A stretch of DNA of 19,378 nt from assembly GCA_036653595.1 (NCBI GenBank), contig JAVVTQ010000028.1, positions 1 through 19,378 of the forward strand. Reading direction: 5' to 3'. Origin of the DNA: JAVVTQ01 sp036653595. Lineage in GTDB: Bacteria; Bacillota; Clostridia; Oscillospirales; Ruminococcaceae. The position numbers were made by a program, and so were the translations under genes. Below, one piece after another: positions 14,586 to 19,378 of this stretch; the first letter of the stretch is position 1, and each line of letters begins with the position of its first letter. A model generated the notes under the pieces. The model was not told the origin of the DNA. It did no database searches and saw only the letters and a program-made list of their open reading frames with translations.

Positions 14586-16721
14586 CTAAAAAGGAATAAA
14601 CTCGTGCAGCTTATAGATTGCGACCTCGCTGTTTTTGAAGACTTCATCACAGTATTTGTCGCTAAGGTAAAGTCCCGGGTTGACTATCTGAGAAATTACG
14701 ACATAGTCGCAGCCCTCGCGCGCCATGAGCAGGAGATATCCCTCGTCCTCACCCTGAAAGAAAAAACGAAGATATGCGTCGCGGCGCACCTTTTCCGCGG
14801 TGTTTTTATTGGAGTCCTCCATCGTGACAAAGCCCCAGCCCTCCAAATAATAGCTGCGCTCTGAAAACGCAGAGCCGCAAAAATATTTATTGTTGAGAAT
14901 ATAGTGCCCGTCGGCTATAACAGAGTCTGCCGGGGTGTTGTCGCGCAGCCAAATGAGAGACTCGTACTCGAGCGAAGAGGTGACAATCCCGCGCAGCTCA
15001 TATACTTTTGGGTCGGCGGCGATGTCGGCCTCGGTCAGCATGCGCTTGTCCGAGAAGCGCGAGTAGCGCGCCGCACCGCAGAGGCCGCTGTTATATGGTC
15101 CTGAGTTGCCGCCCCACACAGAGCCGACGGCGGCCGGAACATGTAAATATCCGAAAAACAAAAATGAGGCGCAGACCGCCAAACCGGCGGTAATTTTGCA
15201 AAATTTATTTTTCGAATCGAATGCGCTCTTTGCGCAGAACACAAGCAATATGACCGCTACAGGATATGAGGCTGTCAGAAAGTACTGCTCGCTGCTGCCC
15301 ATCTGCTGGAACATATTTATAAGAACATATCCCGCCAAGGCGGCGCCGACAAAGAAATCCACAAGCGCCGTCGATTTTTTTATGTGTGCAAAAAGAAAGA
15401 TGAGCGCTGCCAAAAACGCAGCAAAAATGAGGGGAGAAAGCATTATCGAATAATGCACTGCGCTCAAAAGCTTAAAGAGAAAATCAGGGACAGTGCCGTG
15501 GATATTCTGAGAAAAAGACGTGCCCAAGGCCTGCTTTAGCGGGAGAAAGGACATGCTGTTGTCGGCGGCGCCTCCGTACAAGAGCAAATAGGAGGAAAAG
15601 AACAAAACGGCATAAAGAAGCCCTCTCGGTATGATGGAGAGCATGCGGGTGCGAACAAAACGAAGCAGCAGCGCAAAGCAAATGCCAAACACAAAGGCCA
15701 CGGCAATCGGGCCTTTTGCCCCCACACAGCCCACCAAAAAGACAGCTGACAAAACGTGATAGCGGCTTAGGATTTTGCAGTCAGTCTCCTCGCCGATGAT
15801 AAAAAACAAGAGTGCGAGAATGCCGAAGCCAAGGCCCAAGGGATAGCCTATTGTGTCGATATAAAGAAAGTGCAGATAACCGGGCATGGGGATAAGCAGC
15901 ACAAATGCCGCCGCAAGCGCCGTCCACAAATTCGAGTGGGTAACGCGCTTCGCGAGAGCCACTGTTGCAGCGGCAATCATAGGCACTATTGTTATCAGCG
16001 AAAGCTTTGTTGTTATGTCAAATGAATTGATATTTAAGCAGAGCTTCATCACTGCATTGTAGCAAAAGAAGAATATGTGGTATGGGTAATAAGTGCCGCT
16101 CATCTGCAAAAAGGTCATAGGAAAGCTGTTTGCCGCGCTGGTGGTGGTGGCAACACCGTTTATCGTGTCGTGAAAATAGTAGTGCGCGCCTGAAAGTGCG
16201 GGGTTTAGATATGTGCACGACAGCAGCATAAAGGTGAGCGCCGCGGCGAGTGCGCAGAAAATGAGCGCTATGCCGAGCTCTCCGCAATCCGGGGCTTCGC
16301 TCAGATGATGGCGGCGCTTTAAAAAAAGCACGGCGATGGACATGGCGCTAAGCGCCGCAACTGCGTATGGAACATATGACGAGAGTCCCAACGGCACAAA
16401 CAGGAAATATAAGGCGATGAGCGAGCAAAGCCCGAGCGCATAGGAGGTGACAAGTGAAACGAGCGGCGTTTGCCGAAGCCGCAAAAGCTTGCAGAGTGCA
16501 AAGCCGGGCGCTGCGACAGCCAAAATCTGAAATGCGATAAACTTCAAAAGCTCAAAGATGGGCATCCCGAGCCACCATGCCGCGAGGAAGAACCAAACGC
16601 ACCCGCCTATGAAAACCCAGATTGCAGCGCTCTTTGTGGTGCCGAGCATTTTCTTTAGTATCATAAAATCATCATATCGCGGCCGCACCGTCTGCGCGGG
16701 CACAATATCCTTTCCGATCAT
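14586..16721 (-). CDS. Polytopic membrane protein with GT-C glycosyltransferase-like layout
   Basis: A 711-residue protein with about 12-13 membrane segments between residues 30 and 535 and a soluble C-terminal domain of about 175 residues. I do not recognise a named family with certainty. The layout, the acidic first large outer loop (HDTING near 184-189, then YYPYH near 211-215), and the C-terminal WLRDNTPADSVIADG and ERSYYLEGWGF segments resemble GT-C enzymes that use lipid-linked sugars outside the membrane. The ATG at 16721 is chosen because a good promoter (16797-16825) gives it a 70-base leader. The ribosome binding site is weak (AGG). The frame is open further upstream, but that part crosses the promoter. 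Starts at GTG 16703 or ATG 16664 remain possible. It is a single-gene unit, divergent from infC. Confidence 0.7.
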   Translation of the reverse strand: MIGKDIVPAQTVRPRYDDFMILKKMLGTTKSAAIWVFIGGCVWFFLAAWWLGMPIFELLKFIAFQILAVAAPGFALCKLLRLRQTPLVSLVTSYALGLCSLIALYFLFVPLGLSSYVPYAVAALSAMSIAVLFLKRRHHLSEAPDCGELGIALIFCALAAALTFMLLSCTYLNPALSGAHYYFHDTINGVATTTSAANSFPMTFLQMSGTYYPYHIFFFCYNAVMKLCLNINSFDITTKLSLITIVPMIAAATVALAKRVTHSNLWTALAAAFVLLIPMPGYLHFLYIDTIGYPLGLGFGILALLFFIIGEETDCKILSRYHVLSAVFLVGCVGAKGPIAVAFVFGICFALLLRFVRTRMLSIIPRGLLYAVLFFSSYLLLYGGAADNSMSFLPLKQALGTSFSQNIHGTVPDFLFKLLSAVHYSIMLSPLIFAAFLAALIFLFAHIKKSTALVDFFVGAALAGYVLINMFQQMGSSEQYFLTASYPVAVILLVFCAKSAFDSKNKFCKITAGLAVCASFLFFGYLHVPAAVGSVWGGNSGPYNSGLCGAARYSRFSDKRMLTEADIAADPKVYELRGIVTSSLEYESLIWLRDNTPADSVIADGHYILNNKYFCGSAFSERSYYLEGWGFVTMEDSNKNTAEKVRRDAYLRFFFQGEDEGYLLLMAREGCDYVVISQIVNPGLYLSDKYCDEVFKNSEVAIYKLHEFIPF

Positions 16722-16796
16722 TTGAAGTTGAAGCCTGAAAAAAGAAAGAAAAAGCCGACTCTGCGTGCAGAAAAACGCATCGGCAGGATATATTTT

Positions 16797-16825
16797 ATTG
16801 TAGCCGCAAAAATGGCTGTTGTAAA
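16797..16825 (-). promoter_or_regulatory. Promoter of the GT-C-like membrane protein gene
   Basis: On the minus strand TTTACA (16825-16820) and TACAAT (16802-16797) are spaced by 17 bp, each five of six to consensus. Transcription would begin near 16790. Confidence 0.7.
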
Positions 16826-17006
16826 GGTAATTAAAGGCAGATTGTCCAAATGCGCGAAAAGCGGCGGGAAGCGCTTTAATGCAAAGCCGATTGCAGCATT
16901 CGAAAGAACGAAGGGAAAGCATTTTTGAGAATTTTTGCGTTCGCCTCCGAAAACCAATGCAAAACCGCCTTTGAAAAGCTTTGAAATGAAAATATCAGGA
17001 GAAATA

Positions 17007-17035
17007 TTGACAAAGCAAGTCGATGCTGTTATTAT
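17007..17035 (+). promoter_or_regulatory. Promoter of the infC-rpmI-rplT operon
   Basis: A perfect TTGACA (17007-17012) is followed after 17 bp by TATTAT (17030-17035). The predicted start near 17042 leaves a leader of about 150 bases before infC. The 180 bases between this and the divergent promoter at 16825 show nothing else that I can support. Confidence 0.88.
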
Positions 17036-17041
17036 ATTAGA

Positions 17042-17195
17042 ACAACAAAGAAGCACATTTTCCGTGCTCACCGCGCGTCTCACGATGTGTCGGTCTATAC
17101 ATCGCAAATCCCGGAGCACTCCGGTATTGTATTGTATTAGCGCGGATTATCCGCGCTATTTGTATTTTCACGAAAGGTTTTGGAGGTGTATCCCA
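17042..17195 (+). promoter_or_regulatory. Structured infC leader, probable L20-type attenuator
   Basis: The leader holds three local hairpins: 17083-17088 with 17099-17104, 17111-17116 with 17119-17124, and a perfect 9-bp stem with a 3-base loop at 17138-17146/17150-17158 followed by TTTGTATTTTC, which looks like a terminator. CCGCGC at 17071-17076 can pair with GCGCGG at 17140-17145, the left arm of that terminator, giving a possible antiterminator. In Bacillus, ribosomal protein L20 binds the infC leader and promotes termination. Position and structure fit, but the exact L20 binding site is not proven by eye. Confidence 0.6.
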
Positions 17196-17714
17196 ATAGG
17201 CGGCAAAGACCAAGCTATCAACGAAGAAATAAGAGACAAGGAAATCCGAGTCATCGACGCGGACGGAGGCCAGCTCGGCATAATGACACCGGCTGACGCA
17301 ATGAAAATTGCTCTCGAAAAAAACTACGACCTTGTTAAAATCGCACCACAGGCGGCTCCGCCCGTTTGCCGGATTATGGATTACGGCAAATTCCGTTTCG
17401 AGCAGCAAAAGCGCGAAAAGGAAGCGAAGAAAAATCAGAAGATTGTCGAGCTGAAGGAAATCAGACTTTCCCTCAACATAGGCGACCATGATTTTGATAC
17501 AAAGGTTGTCCATGCCATCGCCTTTTTGCGCGATGGCGACAAAGTCAAGGCGAGCATCCGCTTCCGCGGACGCGAGATGGCCCATGCCTCACGCGGCAAC
17601 GATGTCATGAAGCGCTTTGCCGAGGCTGTTGCGGAAGATGGCAATGTCGAAAAAGATTCAAAACTCGAGGGCCGCTCTATGCAGATGATAATAGCCCCCA
17701 AACTATCAAAGTAA
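17196..17714 (+). CDS. infC: Translation initiation factor IF-3, non-standard AUA start
   Basis: IF-3 binds the 30S subunit, keeps it free of 50S and checks the initiator tRNA and start codon. The protein of 172 residues begins at the family's normal N-terminus (GGKDQAINEEIRDKEIRVID). The conserved linker-helix region PPVCRIMDYGKFRFEQQKREKEAKKNQ and the C-domain RLSLNIGDHDFDTK and IRFRGREMAH follow. No ATG, GTG or TTG is available there. GGAGGTG (17182-17188) stands nine bases before ATA at 17196, while the in-frame ATC at 17190 is too close. Upstream in-frame ATGs (for example 17085) would translate the leader hairpins and give an unrelated extension. Abnormal start codons are known in infC and let IF-3 repress its own translation. 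Confidence 0.93.
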   Translation: MGGKDQAINEEIRDKEIRVIDADGGQLGIMTPADAMKIALEKNYDLVKIAPQAAPPVCRIMDYGKFRFEQQKREKEAKKNQKIVELKEIRLSLNIGDHDFDTKVVHAIAFLRDGDKVKASIRFRGREMAHASRGNDVMKRFAEAVAEDGNVEKDSKLEGRSMQMIIAPKLSK

Positions 17715-17735
17715 AGGTCAGGAGGAATTCTCGAA

Positions 17736-17933
17736 ATGCCCAAGATGAAGACCCGCAGCAATGCAAAAAAACGCTTTAAGGTGACAAAAAACGGCATGAT
17801 TAAGCGCGCTCACGCCTTCAAATCGCACATTCTCAACAAGAAGTCGACGAAGCGCAAGAGAAATCTGCGCAAGGGTGCATACACCGACAAGACAAACGTC
17901 GCTAATGTGCGCAAAATGATTCCCTATATGTAA
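17736..17933 (+). CDS. rpmI: 50S ribosomal protein L35
   Basis: A 65-residue very basic protein with the full L35 pattern: MPKMKTRSNAKKRFKVTKNG at the start, RAHAFKSHILNKKSTKRKR in the middle and a terminal MIPY. GGAGGAATT lies eight to sixteen bases before the ATG. It sits 21 bases after infC in the conserved infC-rpmI-rplT order. Confidence 0.98.
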   Translation: MPKMKTRSNAKKRFKVTKNGMIKRAHAFKSHILNKKSTKRKRNLRKGAYTDKTNVANVRKMIPYM

Positions 17934-17969
17934 AAAGAATCTAAACTCATATTTGGAGGTAGAAAGAAT

Positions 17970-18323
17970 ATGGCCCGCGTAAAAGGCGCGATGATGACGC
18001 GCAAAAGAAGAAAAAAAGTTTTAAAGCTAGCCAAAGGTTATTTTGGCAGCAAAAGCACACTGTTTAAAACTGCGAAACAGGCGGTATACAAATCCGGCCG
18101 TTATGCCTATATCGGAAGAAAGCAGAAAAAACGCGAATTTCGCCGTCTGTGGATTACACGTATTTCTGCCGGAGCCAAGGCAAATGGCATGAATTACAGC
18201 ACATTTATGAACGGCCTTAAAAAGTCGGGCATTGAGCTCAACCGCAAGATGCTCTCGGAGATGGCTATTCACGACGAGGGTGCGTTCACAGCACTTGTCG
18301 AAAAATCAAAAGCGGCCCTATAA
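17970..18323 (+). CDS. rplT: 50S ribosomal protein L20
   Basis: A 117-residue protein, the standard L20 length, with MARVKGAMMTRKRRKKVLKLAKG at the N-terminus (here without a deletion in the long basic extension) and WITRISAGAKANGMNYSTF in the globular part. It binds 23S rRNA early in 50S assembly and, in Bacillota, represses its own operon through the infC leader. GGAGG lies ten bases before the ATG. Two hairpins follow. Confidence 0.98.
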   Translation: MARVKGAMMTRKRRKKVLKLAKGYFGSKSTLFKTAKQAVYKSGRYAYIGRKQKKREFRRLWITRISAGAKANGMNYSTFMNGLKKSGIELNRKMLSEMAIHDEGAFTALVEKSKAAL

Positions 18324-18335
18324 TGAGGTCATTAC

Positions 18336-18367
18336 GCCCGTGCGCGCATTTTGCGCGTTCGGGCTTT
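18336..18367 (+). terminator. First hairpin after rplT
   Basis: A GC-rich stem of 11 pairs with one T-T mismatch (18336-18347 with 18353-18364) is followed by TTT only. It may be a partial terminator or a 3'-end stabiliser. Confidence 0.55.
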
Positions 18368-18385
18368 GCCTGTATTTCGGGCCAT

Positions 18386-18417
18386 AATAAAACCGCGTAA
18401 CTGCGGTTTTATTGTAT
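18386..18417 (+). terminator. Main terminator of infC-rpmI-rplT
   Basis: A perfect 11-bp stem (18386-18396 with 18403-18413) with a 6-base loop, flanked by A-rich and T-rich arms and followed by GTATT. The strong helix and T-rich right arm make it a good intrinsic terminator, possibly active in both directions. Confidence 0.85.
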
Positions 18418-18461
18418 TAAATAAGATACACATATAGAATGTTTTTTATTGAGGTGTCGGC

Positions 18462-19244
18462 ATGGAGCGTATTTCATCGCGCAGCAACGAGAAGGTAAAA
18501 CGGATGTCAGGATATATTGCGTCGCGTGAAATGCGCGGGGCTGACGGTGTCTGCGTTGCTGACGGGATAAAGCTTTGCTGCGAGGCCATGTTGGCGGGCC
18601 TTGAAATAAAGGAGCTTTGGTATACACAAAAAGCGCTCGAAAGGTACGGCGAGGAAATTGAATTGCTCGAAGAGAAGGCTTGCGAGAGCTTTTTGATGTC
18701 CGAAAGTGTCGCAGAGAAGCTGTCGGATGCGCGTTCTCCACAGGGAGTTGCGGCGCTTGTGTCACTTCCTCCCCCTGTGGAAATAGGGGAGTTTTTCAAA
18801 AAAAGGCGCATCGTTGCGCTGTGCTCTTTGCAGGACCCCTCCAATGTCGGCGCTGTCATGCGCTCGGCTGCGGCATTTGGTTTTGACGGCGTCCTTCTTT
18901 CCGGAGACTGCGCCGATGCATATTCACAAAAGTCGCTTAGAGGCTCTATGGGCGCTGTTTTCAAATGCGATGTGGCTCTGTGCGAGGATATGGCAGAGGC
19001 GATATCGCTGTTTGAAAGCAGTGGATTTGTGGCGCTGGCCGCAGCTCTCACAGACGAGGCGGTGCCGGTCTGCGAGGCGGGAAAGCATGAAAAGATGCTG
19101 GTTGCAATCGGCAATGAGGGTGGCGGATTGACAAACGAGGTCATTGCCGCCTGCTCGAAAAGCGTCATCATACCGATGAGCGGCGGGGTGGAGAGCCTCA
19201 ACGCCGCCGTCGCCGCAAGTGTATTGATGTGGGAGCTTCGCTGA
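18462..19244 (+). CDS. TrmH/SpoU family RNA 2'-O-methyltransferase
   Basis: A 260-residue SPOUT-class enzyme that should transfer a methyl group from S-adenosylmethionine to a ribose 2'-OH in rRNA or tRNA. The N-terminal ~90 residues form the substrate-binding domain. The three SpoU motifs are clear: LQDPSNVGAVMRSAAAFG near 125-142 with the catalytic asparagine and arginine, VAIGNEGGGL near 209-218, and VIIPMSGGVESLNAAVAAS near 231-249, which make the knotted cofactor site. GAGGTG lies about six bases before the ATG. A weak promoter (TTGTAT at 18412, TAGAAT at 18435) may drive it. The gene often lies near rplT/pheST in Bacillota (ysgA-type), in keeping with the context. The target nucleotide is unknown. 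Its stop overlaps the next start as TGATG. Confidence 0.95.
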   Translation: MERISSRSNEKVKRMSGYIASREMRGADGVCVADGIKLCCEAMLAGLEIKELWYTQKALERYGEEIELLEEKACESFLMSESVAEKLSDARSPQGVAALVSLPPPVEIGEFFKKRRIVALCSLQDPSNVGAVMRSAAAFGFDGVLLSGDCADAYSQKSLRGSMGAVFKCDVALCEDMAEAISLFESSGFVALAAALTDEAVPVCEAGKHEKMLVAIGNEGGGLTNEVIAACSKSVIIPMSGGVESLNAAVAASVLMWELR

Positions 19245-19378
19245 TGGAAAGAAGAACGATGCTGTGGATATGGCTTTATAGTGTGCTGGGACCTTGCAGC
19301 GCAAAATTTACGGCTCTTCTGAATGAATACGGCAGCATAGAGGAAATATACGAGAGTAGGCGGACGGCTTTTATGCTG
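19244..19378 (+). CDS. dprA: Start of a DprA-like DNA-processing protein (cut by window edge)
   Basis: Only 45 codons lie in the window. The translation (MLWIWLYSVLGPCSAKFTAL, then LNEYGSIEEIYES) matches the helical N-terminal domain of DprA/Smf proteins, which load RecA onto incoming single-stranded DNA during transformation. The ATG shares its A with the TGA of the methyltransferase gene, so the two are probably translationally coupled. The Rossmann-type DNA-binding domain would lie outside the window, so the call rests on the N-terminal pattern alone. Confidence 0.6.
   Translation, partial: MERRTMLWIWLYSVLGPCSAKFTALLNEYGSIEEIYESRRTAFML

Noticed and set aside
16722..16928. Plus-strand 68-codon frame containing MAVVKVIKGRL, reminiscent of relaxase N-termini
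   Set aside because: The similarity ends after about a dozen residues, no HUH motif or mobilisation gene follows, and the frame lies in the promoter region of the divergent membrane-protein gene.
16718..17119. Minus-strand 133-codon hydrophobic frame ending in ATGA overlap with the GT-C-like gene
   Set aside because: It runs through the infC promoter and the opposing promoter at 16797-16825, lacks a credible start signal, and gives no recognisable family. The overlap is probably chance.
16935..17195. N-terminal extension of IF-3
   Set aside because: The frame is open but crosses the promoter and leader hairpins, and the added residues do not resemble any IF-3.
1..19378. CRISPR arrays, tRNA or rRNA genes, insertion sequences, prophage or defence genes
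   Set aside because: No regularly spaced repeats, cloverleaf with CCA-proximal T-arm, transposase or integrase motifs were seen on either strand.

Overview
The window looks like a chromosomal segment of a Gram-positive, spore-lineage bacterium of the class Clostridia (Bacillota). Direct evidence: purine-rich Shine-Dalgarno sites, a methionine T-box, a purine riboswitch, an L20-type leader ahead of infC-rpmI-rplT, a PdaA-type deacetylase with a membrane anchor, a Sapep (PepV-type) dipeptidase, a lipoprotein MetQ and an LtaS-like enzyme. TGA is an ordinary stop. I infer an intestinal or anaerobic Clostridia member from the overall gene style, but no marker here fixes the genus. There are no tRNA or rRNA genes, insertion sequences, prophage genes or CRISPR arrays.

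Layout. (1) 1-3058, plus strand: a G-rich/hairpin element, then a PLP aminotransferase, trpS and an orphan RarA/MgsA C-terminal-domain protein, tightly packed as one operon and closed by terminators at about 3026-3133. (2) 3148-4517, minus strand: a NusG domain II protein and a PdaA-like polysaccharide deacetylase. (3) 4698-6220, plus strand: a Sapep dipeptidase with its own promoter and terminator. (4) 6406-9335, plus strand: a strong promoter, a methionine T-box with AUG specifier, and metN-metI-metQ. (5) 9483-12600, plus strand: an LtaS-like sulfatase-fold phosphotransferase and an MFS carrier. (6) 12769-14407, minus strand: an AzgA-type purine permease behind a guanine-class riboswitch with its own promoter and terminator. 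(7) 14511-16825, minus strand: a polytopic membrane protein resembling GT-C glycosyltransferases, divergent from (8) 17007-18417, plus strand: infC-rpmI-rplT behind a structured leader. (9) 18462 to the end, plus strand: a TrmH/SpoU RNA methyltransferase overlapping the start of a dprA-like gene cut by the window edge.

How it works together. This is mostly housekeeping sequence, and its main interest is RNA-level control. Uncharged tRNA-Met should switch on methionine uptake. Guanine or hypoxanthine should switch off purine uptake. L20 probably represses its own operon through the infC leader, and IF-3 probably limits its own synthesis through a non-standard AUA start codon. The points most worth checking are the T-box with a deviating tRNA-binding bulge, the AUA start, a four-tract G-quadruplex motif at the left edge, the ATPase-less RarA C-terminal protein, the LtaS-like/MFS pair, and a start-less hydrophobic reading frame between two terminators. 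I saw no clear new multi-gene defence or mobile system.
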